From: Delphinella strobiligena
Taxonomy: Eukaryota > Ascomycota > Dothideomycetes > Dothideales > Dothioraceae
Direction: 5' to 3'
Length of the DNA: 64,000 bases
NCBI GenBank assembly: GCA_009982845.1
Contig: JAADKB010000008.1
Span: forward strand, 992,001 to 1,056,000
Position numbers and translations under genes: made by a program. Below the pieces are notes generated by a model. That model was not told where the DNA came from, searched no databases, and saw only the letters and a program-made list of their open reading frames with translations. This document shows, piece after piece, positions 1 to 11,117 of this stretch. Within the stretch, counting starts at the first letter, position 1. Every line of letters begins with the position of its first letter.

Positions 1-198
1 GGACGAATCTAAAGACGCCTCCCACTCCCCGGAAATTAAAAGACCAACTCCTTGCAATGCCAACATGGTGTTGCTGCTTGTAGCATGAAAGCAGCATATG
101 TAATAAAAGGGGCATCGGCTATGTGAGCAATGTCTCAAGGGTATCTTCAAGTTCGTTAATGCGGCTCATATGTGACGGCCTTTGTTGTTCATGGCGAA

Positions 199-1050
199 TT
201 ACCAACGTCCCACTGCGACGGGGACGTCCTGTCCGTAGGTGCCCGTGAGAATCTGCTGTCTAATTGCAGCTCGCTCATCCATGACGGCAGGGGCAGGAGA
301 TGGAGCGGCAGAATTACCAGGCCAACCGACGCTCGCCCTCAGCTCTTGAACGGCGTCCTGCATCTTTCCACCAGATTCTTCATTGTGCTTCATCAATTTC
401 TGATCCCATCCTCCAAAATGCAGGTGGAAGCCTCCACCACGTTTTGCGCCTTCATGAATAGCCAGAGCCCATGCGTGAGAAAGTTCTTCGTAAGCTTCGT
501 GCTTGGGACGATTGTGCTGGAATGTATCCCAGTCGGGAATGCCGTGAATTATCTGAGTGACGGCGTCGAGGTACGCCATGGACACGGTGGGTTGAGGTTC
601 GTTAGGTGGAAGGAAATGCGGGGTGAAGTCTCTCAAGGCCTCGATGAGTTGCATCATGGGTCCTCGAACGCGGTTGTAAGTGTAGTCGGAAGAAGGACGG
701 TTGCCAAAAGGAAAGGCTTGCTCAAAGGAAGTTTCGTATCTGTGTAAGACGGCCAGGGTAGATTCGACGCTTGGCCTAGGGGCCTTGGTGACGACCTCAT
801 GTGATATCGAAGGATTTTGGTCGCAGATGTTCTGAAGAAGGTTCCTCATGTCGTCGGCGGACAAGGTCTCGAGAAGACGTGGGAGGTCCAAGGGGCGACC
901 GGCAGAAACGGCAGTGCGGGTTCGCTTGAAGGCCCGGTTTGCATGGGCATGAGGCAAAGAGCGCGACGATGAAGAGGGGGAGGCGGTTGGGGAGGCCGAC
1001 ATGCGTTCATCTTGGTCGTCGTCCGACGCCTTTCTCTTCCGCCCAGACAT
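199..1050 (-). CDS. cut8: Cut8/Sts1-family nuclear proteasome tethering factor
   Basis: Single-exon gene of 283 aa. Cut8 (fission yeast) and Sts1 (budding yeast) hold the 26S proteasome at the nuclear envelope and help nuclear protein turnover. The N-terminal 45 residues are Ser-rich and basic (SGRKRKA; AFKRTRT), fitting a nuclear localisation signal and the short-lived Lys-rich tail of the family. From about residue 55 the family core follows: LPRLLETLSADDMRNLL, then a helical domain with the YNRVRGPMMQLIEAL and AYEELSHAWALAIHE segments. The ATG at 1050 is the first in frame and gives the usual family length. It lies downstream of MTR4 on the same strand, with 758 bases between. The family call rests on recalled motifs, not a search. 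Confidence 0.86.
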   Translation of the reverse strand: MSGRKRKASDDDQDERMSASPTASPSSSSRSLPHAHANRAFKRTRTAVSAGRPLDLPRLLETLSADDMRNLLQNICDQNPSISHEVVTKAPRPSVESTLAVLHRYETSFEQAFPFGNRPSSDYTYNRVRGPMMQLIEALRDFTPHFLPPNEPQPTVSMAYLDAVTQIIHGIPDWDTFQHNRPKHEAYEELSHAWALAIHEGAKRGGGFHLHFGGWDQKLMKHNEESGGKMQDAVQELRASVGWPGNSAAPSPAPAVMDERAAIRQQILTGTYGQDVPVAVGRW

Positions 1051-1808
1051 TCTCTCGCCGCCGAAACTATCTGCATTGTCATCCGTTAGCCATGTGTCGT
1101 ACCATTGAACACATGTCTGCCGTTGAGGACAGGACTGTGTGGCGGATGATAAATACCTGAGCGAGAGGGAGAGTGTCTAGGGGTGCCAAGGAGATGGGGA
1201 GCGAACAGAGGATTGTTGGAGATGACGGAGTTCATCGCGAGTGACTATGCTCGCCGCCTGTGACGCAGTGTAAGATGGTGGTAGGAAAGGAATTACTTTC
1301 ACCTCGTCCACCTCTTTGATGAACGTGGTTGAGTGGACGGCTGAAGGTGGGAGAGAGCAGGTGTTGTGGCCATGTGCGGTGAAAGAAGCCCAATCTTCAA
1401 GAACATGGACGAAAGAAGCTCGAGCCGCTCACCGACCACCGAGACCGCGGCATGTGTGGCTTTGCCCGTGCCCTTGGCACTGCATCACCGACCCTGACGA
1501 CCTTGGACCACAATAATAATGATTGCCATCTTTAACCATTTAATTAAAACACCATGTCACGTCAACTTCAAAGAGCTGTATGTTTCCACTGAAAGACATG
1601 ATCAACTGGGCTCAAGTCCCCTTCATACTCCTATACACACATCGCCTGCAGCAATGACGCTAGATGAAATGTTGGCAAGTCTCGTGCCACTTTCCCTTGT
1701 GACTACTGACTAGACCTCCTTATCTCAATGCTCTCCAAGGAACTCCGGACGCCGAAGCCAGCACTTTACCCATCCACCAAAACATTCCAATGCAGAACAC
1801 AGACCACC
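1051..1808. other. Intergenic: CUT8 promoter plus MTR4 3' end
   Basis: Both neighbours are on the minus strand, so this 758-base spacer should hold the MTR4 terminator region and the CUT8 promoter. Only short ORFs without recognisable protein features are present. I see no RNA gene or repeat. Confidence 0.6.
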
Positions 1809-4800
1809 TTACAGGTACAAAGACTGGGCCGCCACAATGTCCCTACGAACCTTGGTGAGCGCCACTTCGAACTTCTGTTCAAGCTCGTCACTTCCCATGA
1901 CCTTGGCTGCCTGTGCAATCTGTCGAATGAGCTCCTCAAGGCGTCTGAATAAGCGGATCAAACTGCCCTCGTAGACATCCGTCATCTTGCAGATCTCTGC
2001 AAACGACGCACCGTTGCACCAGCGGTAGACGACCTCCATTAATTGGTACTTGAAGCCGTCCACATACTCGTCCTCGTTCACCGGCAGCTTACTTTCCTGC
2101 GAAATTTTAGCAATGATGCGGGCTTGTGCCTGAATCTCCCGGTAGGGCTTCGACAGCTTTTCCTTGAGAGCCGGCGTCTCGTTACTCTTCTCTTCAAAGA
2201 TGAAGCAACTCAACGCCGCCGCACATTGCTCGGGAGTGAGCTCGTTGAAGAATCGGTTGAAGAGCAGCTCGCTCAGTACCAACTCGTCACCAGTACTGAT
2301 CTCACATGCCACACGTGCTTTGAGCTGCACAACATCTGCATCGTTGATGAATCCGAGTCGCCTTAGCACGCGCTTCCTTTGCTTGAGCTCTTCCATTTGT
2401 AGCACCGATAAGGCGTCACCGATTTGCTTCCTGACCTCCTTGAGCTTATTGCCAAGTTCGACCTTGTGGCTGTACTGAGTGTATAGGTCGGCAAGCCTTG
2501 GTGAGTTGTGCAGTGGATTGGAGAGAAGCCTAGACTCGAGTATTTCGATTTTCTGTTCAAATGTTAGCTGTCGCGTCTCGTATTTCTGTATTGCGTAACT
2601 GCTTACCCTGAGTAGCTTCTTGAAAGAATCATCCGTGATGCCCATGTTTTCGACAGGATCGAGAACGGCGATACCATCAGGGAATCGCCTCTTGACCTCA
2701 TCCAGCCCTTTTCGAATGGTGTTCCGCTGTTCTGTAGACCGAAGGTCGTTCGGCAGGAATATCCTCAGATGTCCAATAGACTCAATGGTCGAGAGCACAA
2801 CAGGCACAACCTCCATTTTACCCTTCTCACCAGCGGCAGGGGGTCGGACGCCAGGAGGCAGATCTTCGCCACCAGATTTGTTGTTTGGCGGCACACTTGA
2901 GTCAGCAGCGACCTGAAGCAATACGTCAACAATGTATGAGTTTTGGTCTGGAGTTTCGTCGATCTGTCCCTTTGGTCCCCGACGCTTTGCGAAGTTCACA
3001 ACCGCACCCCAGCCAAAGTCATGCTTCTCATGCTTGACCTTGACAAGACGACCCGACTGGAGGAACTGAAGGCAGTGCTGTGGGTGGTTGATCACGTTCC
3101 GCATGTCCTTGGCGTATCCATCGAGCTGGGCGCGAAGGTCGTAGTATTCCTTCACAGTCTGCTCGTCCTCAATGACCATGTTGGCGCGTTCCAACTCGAG
3201 CTCGGCCAATTTCTTCTCCAACCCTGCGACACTGGCAGTGTTTTGGAATTGGAAGAAGCAGCGCTCGAGCATGAACTCGGGAGAGATACCTTCGACACGC
3301 ATCAGGTTGAGAATCATGTTGTATCCAAGGTAGAAGGCAGAGTTGAGCTTGTCTTGTTCTCCGCGAACAATCTCTTTGGCGACGGCTGGGTCAAGTTTCT
3401 CATCAATCATCATGATAACGATACCTCTCTCATCGAGGCCTCTTCTGCCAGCACGACCAGACATTTGGATGAACTCGGACGGCGTCACCCATCTCTGTGA
3501 TGTACCGTCGAATTTGCGTACACTGGTGAAGACTACCGTCTTGGCAGGCATATTTAGACCGATTGAGAAAGTCTCCGTGGCAAAGAGGACCTTGATAAGG
3601 CCCTCCTGGAATAGAATCTCGATGGTCTCCTTCAAGATAGGCAAAAGGCCAGAGTGATGGATACCGATTCCTCTTCGCAAAAGTGGCAAGAGGTGTTGGA
3701 TTTGTGGCAGCTCGCGGTCCTCAGGGCTGAGCATCTCGATGGCGCTTTCAAAGACCTTCTTGACCATTGCCTTTTCAGAGTCATCATTGAATGCTAGCTG
3801 ACTCATCTGAAGCGCGTAGTTCTCACAGTCTCGCTTGCTGAAACTGAAAACAATGACGGGGTTGTAATTCTTCATCATGATCATCTTGACGATCTTGTAA
3901 ATATCCGAAGGACCCTCCTTCTTGCCGCCTTTGTTTGTCTTCTTGTCTTTGCCCTTGCCTTTGCGCTTAGCGAGGGGGTCGGAGCCGTCATCTCCAGCTT
4001 TGTCGGCAATAGTGGCCATTGCCTTTTGGAAGTTCTCCTCACGGAAAGCACCCTTCTCGTCAACGACAAGATGAATACCGTCGGCACCTTGGGGGAACAT
4101 GTAGTGCTGCAATGGGGTGGGTCGGAAGTCGGTGTATACAACGTGGCAAGGTTGGTTGTGGGTCTTGGTGATCCACTCGGCGAACTGCATGGCGTTGGGG
4201 ATGGTGGCGGAGAGGAAGACATAGTGGACCTTGTCCGGGAGAAGGATGATGGTCTCTTCCCAAACAACACCTCTTGACTTATCGCGTAGGTAGTGGACCT
4301 CGTCAAAGACGACCCAGGCGACTTCACGCATGATCTCGGAGCCTCTGTACAACATGGAGCGCAGAATCTCGGTAGTCATGACCAAGCAGGTGGCCGTGGG
4401 ATTGATGGTGACATCTCCAGTCATGAGACCAACATCGCCGAATTCGGCCATGAACTCTCGGTATTTCTGATTACTCAAGGCCTTGATGGGACTGGTGTAG
4501 ATGACTCTCTGGTTGTTCCTCAGACACTGAGCAATGGCATATTCGGCCACGACTGTCTTTCCTGCACTGGTATGTGCAGAGACCAGGACACTCTCGTTCC
4601 TCTCAATACTGGCAATCGAGACCTGCTGGAAGGGATCGAGAGTGAAGGGCCACTCGCGAGCAGGCTTCTCTGGAGGGACGTGCTGCGAGATGGGAATGTA
4701 GTCGTAGTCTGGCGGAAGGGCGACCTGATGGCGCACTTGATGCGAAAGTACAACTGCAGTACCATCCTTCTGGGCTTGCAATCCAGCAGAGGCAGCAACC

Positions 4801-5093
4801 TCTCGCGACTGTTCCGTTTCGAAGGCGTCAGTAACGATGGCATCTGGCTCGTCGCGTTTCACTCGTTTAGATTCTCGTGGCGAGGCAGCTGGTTGTGCGT
4901 TGCTGTCTTGTTCGCGTTCCACTGGAACACTATCCGTGCCCATGGCACTGGTGTTGACATTTCCATTCTCGCCCTCCTCTTGCGCTCTTTTCATATCGCC
5001 ATTTACTGCTCTCTTTTTACTTTTCTTTTCCTTTCCTTTGTCCGTATCCTGCTTGGCAGGTCCGCCTTCGAAGACATCGAAAAGATCATCCAT
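1809..5093 (-). CDS. MTR4: ATP-dependent RNA helicase Mtr4/Dob1 (TRAMP and nuclear exosome)
   Basis: Ski2-like DEVH RNA helicase that unwinds RNA for the nuclear exosome, alone and within TRAMP. The start is the ATG at 5093 (MDDLFDVFEG); the frame runs further upstream but without an ATG. Visible motifs: Walker A AHTSAGKT (about residues 173-180), DEVH (264-267), LSATIPN, HHSGLLP, and the QMSGRAGRRG motif VI; then the arch/KOW insertion and C-terminal DSHCT region. The open frame encodes 1094 aa, but 2553-2606 looks like a 54-nt intron (GTAAGC, branch GCTAAC, CAG). Removing it joins KKLLR to KIEILESRL as in other Mtr4 proteins and gives 1076 aa, close to yeast (about 1073). The gene faces COX8 across a shared promoter region. 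Confidence 0.96.
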   Translation of the reverse strand: MDDLFDVFEGGPAKQDTDKGKEKKSKKRAVNGDMKRAQEEGENGNVNTSAMGTDSVPVEREQDSNAQPAASPRESKRVKRDEPDAIVTDAFETEQSREVAASAGLQAQKDGTAVVLSHQVRHQVALPPDYDYIPISQHVPPEKPAREWPFTLDPFQQVSIASIERNESVLVSAHTSAGKTVVAEYAIAQCLRNNQRVIYTSPIKALSNQKYREFMAEFGDVGLMTGDVTINPTATCLVMTTEILRSMLYRGSEIMREVAWVVFDEVHYLRDKSRGVVWEETIILLPDKVHYVFLSATIPNAMQFAEWITKTHNQPCHVVYTDFRPTPLQHYMFPQGADGIHLVVDEKGAFREENFQKAMATIADKAGDDGSDPLAKRKGKGKDKKTNKGGKKEGPSDIYKIVKMIMMKNYNPVIVFSFSKRDCENYALQMSQLAFNDDSEKAMVKKVFESAIEMLSPEDRELPQIQHLLPLLRRGIGIHHSGLLPILKETIEILFQEGLIKVLFATETFSIGLNMPAKTVVFTSVRKFDGTSQRWVTPSEFIQMSGRAGRRGLDERGIVIMMIDEKLDPAVAKEIVRGEQDKLNSAFYLGYNMILNLMRVEGISPEFMLERCFFQFQNTASVAGLEKKLAELELERANMVIEDEQTVKEYYDLRAQLDGYAKDMRNVINHPQHCLQFLQSGRLVKVKHEKHDFGWGAVVNFAKRRGPKGQIDETPDQNSYIVDVLLQVAADSSVPPNNKSGGEDLPPGVRPPAAGEKGKMEVVPVVLSTIESIGHLRIFLPNDLRSTEQRNTIRKGLDEVKRRFPDGIAVLDPVENMGITDDSFKKLLRVSSYAIQKYETRQLTFEQKIEILESRLLSNPLHNSPRLADLYTQYSHKVELGNKLKEVRKQIGDALSVLQMEELKQRKRVLRRLGFINDADVVQLKARVACEISTGDELVLSELLFNRFFNELTPEQCAAALSCFIFEEKSNETPALKEKLSKPYREIQAQARIIAKISQESKLPVNEDEYVDGFKYQLMEVVYRWCNGASFAEICKMTDVYEGSLIRLFRRLEELIRQIAQAAKVMGSDELEQKFEVALTKVRRDIVAAQSLYL
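2553..2606 (-). other. MTR4: Probable in-frame 54-nt intron within MTR4
   Basis: Read on the minus strand, the segment starts GTAAGC, has a perfect GCTAAC branch site 16 nt before its end, and ends CAG. It is 18 codons long with no stop, so an ORF caller reads straight through it and adds 18 residues beginning VSSYAIQKYE. The flanking residues align with Mtr4 only when it is removed. Confidence 0.85.
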
Positions 5094-5491
5094 GGCGCGA
5101 CAAGGAGATGCGTACAATGGGTGATGAATCTGTGGTTAAGATGATGTTGAAATGCAACCAACACTTGCTACAATAAAAGTCGGCTTTGATTTCAAGATCA
5201 GATTGATTCACCGCGGCTAAGGGTTCGGCTTTGCCAAGCTTCCACCGGGCGGGAATGGAAAGTGCAGCCGCTGGGCGGGACCTGAGTCAGGGCAGTCTGT
5301 GACGGGATCCATGTGAATGCACCCGAAAGGTAAGGTGACTGCCAAGCATCCAAGTCTGGTAATCGACCTGGGCTTGTCACTTCCGTCTCTCGCGCTCTAC
5401 AAAGACCATTCACTGTCCTCTCACAGATCCACTCAAAGTGCGCGCCCATAGGGATCACATCGCGACAAGCAAGCATACTAAAACCACACAG
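5094..5491. promoter_or_regulatory. Divergent promoter region MTR4 / COX8
   Basis: Spacer of 398 bases between two genes read away from each other, so it must hold both promoters. I found no clear TATA box or known factor site that I would assert. Confidence 0.55.
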
Positions 5492-5853
5492 ATGTTCTCG
5501 AGAACCGCCATGCGCATGCCCTCTGTGGCCAACACCGTCTCCCGCCGTGGATTCCACTCTACTCGTGCCCAGATGAGCAGTCCTTACCACTACCCCGAGG
5601 GCCCTCGTAACAACATCCCATTCAACCCCATGACCAAGTTCTTCGCTGTTAGATACTGGGGCTTCATGGGTGAGTCGATACCCGCAACGACACGCTTGCC
5701 GCTGTTTCCTTACTGAGCCTTGCTAATAACTCCTTCAGCCGTTGGCTTCGGTGCTCCTTTCGCCATTGCTGGTACGCCAATCGCCCTCTCGCTGCTTCTA
5801 CCAATCGCTTTACTCACAATACTACAGTCTGGCAAACCAAGAAGAACCAATAG
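5492..5853 (+). CDS. COX8: Cytochrome c oxidase subunit VIII (Cox8), mitochondrial
   Basis: Three exons: 5492-5669, 5739-5771, 5828-5853, joined at phase 1, encoding 78 aa. Introns are GTGAGT...CAG (69 nt, CTAAT branch) and GTACGC...CAG (56 nt). The product is a small inner-membrane subunit of complex IV. Residues 1-27 are a mitochondrial presequence rich in Arg/Ser (MFSRTAMRMPS...RRGFHSTRAQ), with likely cleavage before the MSSPYHYPEGP stretch. The mature part has the family signature: PFNPMTKFFAVRYW, one membrane helix (GFMAVGFGAPFAIAV), then a short charged tail WQTKKNQ. An unspliced reading stops at 5716 and loses the membrane helix. It is co-directional with ELP1, 330 bases downstream. 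Confidence 0.93.
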
Positions 5854-6081
5854 ATGTTGTTTTGAGCATGGGCCTGAGGTTGATTGGAGGCCATGGCTCT
5901 TACAAGAGTTGAAGGACAGACAAGCTCTATACGCTGTATATATTACCCATAGCAGCTTTATGGGAATTGTCTTTGAAACACCGCTATTTTCACACCTGAA
6001 GTCTTGCCCGTGAGCTGCTGCAGTCCATTGTTTCGTGCAGGCATATGTGAACCTATAATCTGTTCTTGGCACCGACGCCGC

Positions 6082-6118
6082 TACTCGAGTAAATTTTATG
6101 AACCCTTCTACTCGAGTA
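6082..6118. promoter_or_regulatory. Paired TACTCGAGTA palindromes upstream of ELP1
   Basis: The perfect 10-bp palindrome TACTCGAGTA occurs at 6082-6091 and again at 6109-6118, 27 bp apart centre to centre and 65-102 bases before the ELP1 start codon. Two identical palindromes this close in a promoter suggest a dimeric transcription factor site. The factor is unknown. Confidence 0.45.
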
Positions 6119-6183
6119 TATGCTCACTTTTTCCACCCCAACCACGCAATGATCGACTAGTGACTTGACTGTTACGTTGCAAT

Positions 6184-9100
6184 ATGAGAAACCTTCGGAA
6201 CGCCAGGAACTCGCTCATCAATTTACCTCGCGAAGCTTTGCCACTTACTGCAACTGTGTGGGATCCTGCCAGCGACTCGCTTATTTGCGCATTTGGTCCA
6301 TCTGAATCGAGCCCTGTCATTGAGGTCAAACGCTTCCCAAAGGCCTGCATTTCGTCAGATGATGCTGCTTTGATCGCTTCCTGGGATGCACCCAGTCCTC
6401 TCCCTGATCTACCTGTGGACAAGGTTCTCAGCCTGCAATATTTTGCCGATACTGCAACAATATGTCTGATTCTTGCTGGTGGCGACTTGGTCATAGTCAG
6501 AGAGGAACCGCTTCCTGGAGAGGATCTTATTGAAATTGTGGGCTCTGTAGACGCTGGAATTAGCGCAGCTGCATGGTCCCCCGATGAGGAACTGCTCGCT
6601 CTGAGCACACGCGCCGACACCTTTATCTTGATGACTCGCGATTTTGAAAGTATTGCCAACAACACACTTTCACCAGACGATGTCAACGTTTCTCCCCATG
6701 TCTCCGTAGGATGGGGCAAGCGAGAAACTCAGTTCCAGGGCAAAGGAGCAAAGGCCATGCGAGATCCTACTGTTCCAGAACATGTCGACGAAGGTACTCT
6801 AAGCTCGCTCGACAATGGAGTTACAACCATTACTTGGCGCGGAGACGGCGCATATGTAGCTATCAATGCTATTCAAGATGGTAGCCGGCGTATGATTCGC
6901 GTCTACTCGAGAGAAGGCGTACTCGAAGGCGCCAGTGAACCCGTTGATGGACTTGAAGGAGCTTTATCGTGGAGACCAGCCGGAAACCTCGTGGCCTCAA
7001 TTCAGCGGTTGCCCGATCGGGTTGACGTTGTGTTCTTCGAACGTAACGGACTCCGACATGGCCAGTTCTCTCTACGTATCCCTACCGGTGGCAGCCAAGA
7101 CTGGGCAAATGCGATTGATCTGAAATGGAATAGTGACTCGACAGTTTTGGCAGTTTGTTTCCAAGATCGGGTTCAGCTCTGGACCATGGGCAACTACCAT
7201 TACTACCTGAAGCAGGAGATACAACTGGAATCATGCGAGGGTGTGCTTTCACCAACACAAGCTGCATGGCACCCAGAGAAGCCTCTCAATTTAGCACTGT
7301 GTTCAAATTGTGAGTATCGAATCTCCGACTCGATATTGAAGAAGAATTTGCTGACATTCGTCTTACATAGACTCTCTGCAAGCGTTGACTTACACCTTTG
7401 CTGTTTCTGGAGGCTCTTTCACCCCTCCTGATGACCTCGGACTCGCCGCTGTCATAGATGGCCAGAATTTGAAGTTGTCACCACTTCGTATTGCGAACGT
7501 TCCACCACCTATGGCTTTCTCCGAGGTTGAACTCGAGAACAACGCAATTGACGTGACCGTAAACCGGTCAGCGAACCGAATAGCCGTCCTCCACTCACGA
7601 GGCGTAAGCGTGTTCAAATGTGACTTCGCCACCAAGCCGGTGACACATCCTGAGCTTGTGGAGAGCTGTGCTATACCTGCTTCAATTGCCCGGCAGGTCA
7701 CTTTTCTGACAGACAAGCAGATAGGAGTCCTATGTAGCGAAGCAAATTCTGCCGCAGACATGATCCATCATATCGACCTTGACGCCGGTACTGTATCACT
7801 TCCTTACGACACACCCTCGAAAGTGGCCAGCCTTTTCTCGCGAGCAGATCATGAGCAGGCATGCTTTCAAGACACTGATGGCAACTGTTTCGCAATCGAA
7901 GCCTTCAACGAATCGACATCAAGCTTGCAAAGCCAACTTATTGCGAAGCTGCCAGTCCCTTGCCCCTTCGTTGAAGTATGGAAGGACACAGACCAAACAA
8001 TCGTCTTTGGCCTTTCTCCTAACGGAACTCTTTACGCTTTCAGTAGAAGCAGCGACAGTCCAGCAACAAAAGAGCGCCTGCAGGTTCGCAACTGTACCTC
8101 ATTCCTCGTCACACCTGCTCATCTCATTTTTACCACAACCCAACATCTTCTCAAGTTTGTCCACCTCCACACCGGTGAACTTGAGATACCTCTGGACGAG
8201 CCCGAGAAGGATGAGCGCTGCCGGAGCATAGAGAGAGGCGCCAAGCTAGTCACAGTCATGCCAACGTCATTCTCCCTCGTGATGCAAATGCCTCGAGGTA
8301 ACCTGGAAACGATATACCCTCGTGCTCTAGTTCTGGCAGGCATTCGCCAGAGGATTACGGCAAAAGACTACAAAAAAGCGTTCTTTGCTTGTCGAAATCA
8401 CCGCGTGGACATGAATATTCTTCATGATTATGCGCCCCAACAATTCATGACAAGCGTGTTGCTGTTTGTGAAACAACTAAAGAAAGTAGAGCACATTGAC
8501 CTATTCTTGTCTCAATTACGAGAAGAAGACGTTGCAGAGACTATGTACAAGGAGACCTTAAACGCCCCGAAGCTCGGCCTGCATGATGAGACCTCAGGTG
8601 CCCAGCAGCAGGGGGACAAGGCCAGCGGTGGCTCAAAAATCAACCGTATCTGTGACGCATTCCTAGACGTCCTGAAATCGCGCATGTCTACGAATTTGCA
8701 AAACACCATCACGGCCCATGTTTGCAAGTCACCTCCCGATCTTGATGCTGGTTTGACGCTCATCGCCGACCTCAGAGGTAAATTAGGCTTCATTGCTCGA
8801 TTTACAGCTTGCTAATCAATCACTAGACAATCAGCCCGATCTCGTAGAGAGAGCAGTTGAGCATATCTGTTTCTTGGCCGATGTGAATCAACTCTACGAC
8901 CATGCCCTCGGATTGTACAACCTTGACGTCGCACTACTGGTTGCACAGCAGTCGCAGAAGGATCCCCGAGAGTATCTGCCATATGTTCAAGGACTGGGCG
9001 AATTGCCACAGCTTCGCAAACAATTCACCATCGACAATGACCTCAAGAAACATAGCAAAGCCTTAGGCCACCTATTCGCTCTTGATGAGTTTGAAGAGCT

Positions 9101-10282
9101 GAAGATGTACATGTCCAAATATGAACTACACAAAGAAGCCGTTCATCTCTACAGGTATCAAACGCAACGATTGAATGAGCTCATGAAAATATATGCCGAT
9201 TTCTTGGAGAGTCGCAATCGCTACAAAGAAGCTGGAATCGCGTATGAATACTTGAGCGATTACAGCTCAGCCTACGATGCTTATCGCGGCGCCAATATGT
9301 GGCGCGAATGTCTTTCAGCAGCAACATTAATACCTATGCCTGAGGATGAGATCAAGTCTCTTGCAGAGTCATTGGCTGAGGGTCTGGTGGAAGCAAAAGA
9401 CCACTTTGCAGCTGCGACTATCCAGATCGACTACCTTGACGATGTCGAAGCTGCCGTGCGCGCATTCTGCAAAGGCTACTTTTATGCAGAAGCCATGCGA
9501 GTGCTTGGATTGAGACGCCGTCCGGACCTCCTTACCTCCGCCCTCGATCCTGGTCTTGTAGAAGGTTCGGCAACAATGACTGAGATGCTTGCCGAGATGA
9601 AAGGTCAACTTGGCGCTCAAGTACCTAGGCTTCGTGAACTGAGAGTCAAGAAGGCAGAAGATCCTCGTAAGTATTCATTGCCGATATTCTTACATTCCCA
9701 CTAATCCTCCTAGTCGCTTTCTTCGGCGGTGTTCCTGCGGATGGCGAAGGTCCTGATATCCCGGACAACATCTCGCTGGCATCAACACAGGCTTCGACTT
9801 CAGCTGGAACGTTCCTCACACGTTACACCAGCAGAAGTACCGGCACGCTTGCCTCCAATGCAACACGAAAGACTTCAAAAAATAGGAAACGGGAAGAGCG
9901 TAAGCGAGCTCGTGGTAAGAAGGGAAGTGTATATGAGGAAGAGTACCTTGTCAACTCCGTTGGGCGCCTGATCGAGCGAGCAAATAATGTGAGTGAAGAG
10001 GTAAGCAGGCTTGTGGAAGGTCTGATGAGGCGAGCAATGAGGGAGCGTGCGGCCGCTGTAGAGTCTGCCATGACCGAAGTGATGGGAATGTGCTCGGCCT
10101 GCATACCTGAAGTCTTTCAAGTGGAGGCTCCGCCTCAGTCTCAGGAAGGAAACGGGGCGAACGAAGACCATGAGCCTGGAAGACCAGCAGGAGGCGAGGG
10201 CGTGTTCTGGGATTCTCTTGAACAGCGCAAGCTCGAGCCGCTAACTGTCAAGGCATTCACACGGCTGTCGCTTCTTGGATAG
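6184..10282 (+). CDS. ELP1: Elongator complex subunit 1 (Elp1/Iki3)
   Basis: Largest scaffold subunit of Elongator, which modifies wobble uridines of cytosolic tRNAs (family knowledge). Four exons: 6184-7309, 7371-8777, 8827-9666, 9714-10282; all junctions are phase 1; introns are 61, 49 and 47 nt with GT...AG ends. The protein is 1313 aa, the normal family length. It opens MRNLRNARNSLINLP, followed by N-terminal WD40-like propeller sequence, then an alpha-solenoid (for example HKEAVHLYRYQTQRLNELM). Near the C terminus (about 1176-1194) is the basic stretch KNRKREERKRARGKKGS, characteristic of Elp1 and implicated in tRNA binding, then the EEEYLVNSVGRLIERAN helix used for dimerisation. No disruption seen. 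Confidence 0.95.
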
Positions 10283-11117
10283 TGATAGATCTAGTGATGG
10301 ACATTGAATGCCCAATGATTTGCCGCGAACAAATTCTGCCGCTTTCTGGTTCCAACAATATGTAGTCTGTTCTCTGCCGAAAGGTCTTGACACGCATTCG
10401 AAGTACCCACCGGCCATGGCTGACTTCTGCACTTCTCATCAGACTTCACTTGAGTTATCTTACTAATCAAAATACGCTGTTCTCGGAGGGACAATCGCAT
10501 CCGAGGACTGAGTTGGCAGAGCTTTGTCTAAAAAGCCAATCAATCTTGCTTGTGTATTCATAATGCTACCGTATAGCTAGATCAGGAGCAATTTGAATGT
10601 TCTTCACTCTAGACGATCTGTTTGTACTGTAAAACTAATGTTTTCAATCTTTGTGTTGCTGTTTGAAGTATTGTCTTTGTCTATGATGAATCAAACGTAT
10701 TATCCTTTCCTGCAGGTGGCTACGTGGCAAGATATGTAAGTATCTGAATATCTGGATATTGAAGTGTCTGAATATTTAAGCGATATGACTATAAAACTAA
10801 GGCCATGGAAGGAGGGGTTGCACTCAGTCTGGCTCGGATAAACCCTCGGGCCGATATATGGACCCTGTTTCGTGGTATGTCCGTGACTCTCGAACATTCA
10901 CTTGTAGCGCATCCACGTGCCATCACGTCCTATATATCATTCACTGCATCACAAATGGGAATTGAAAGCAATAGCAGTGCCTAGCTGCGCTGAGCTGTTT
11001 TAAACAACTTCCTCGTCTACTCGTGCAAACAATTGCTTTGCTTAGTGGAGCAATTCACAAACCGCATAAGATACATCATCGGGCGCCACACCACGGACCT
11101 CTAACAAAATCACAGTC
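10283..11117. other. Intergenic between ELP1 and LST8
   Basis: An 835-base A/T-richer spacer holding the ELP1 3' end and the LST8 promoter. Around 10735-10780 there is low-complexity repetition of TATCTGAATATCTGGATATTG-like words. I see no gene. Confidence 0.6.

Noticed and set aside
172..747. Plus-strand ORF of 191 codons over CUT8
   Set aside because: Antisense to a recognisable Cut8 core; starts within the 3' end of that gene.
4293..5144. Plus-strand ORF of 283 codons overlapping MTR4
   Set aside because: Antisense shadow of the helicase N-terminal half; no motif of its own.
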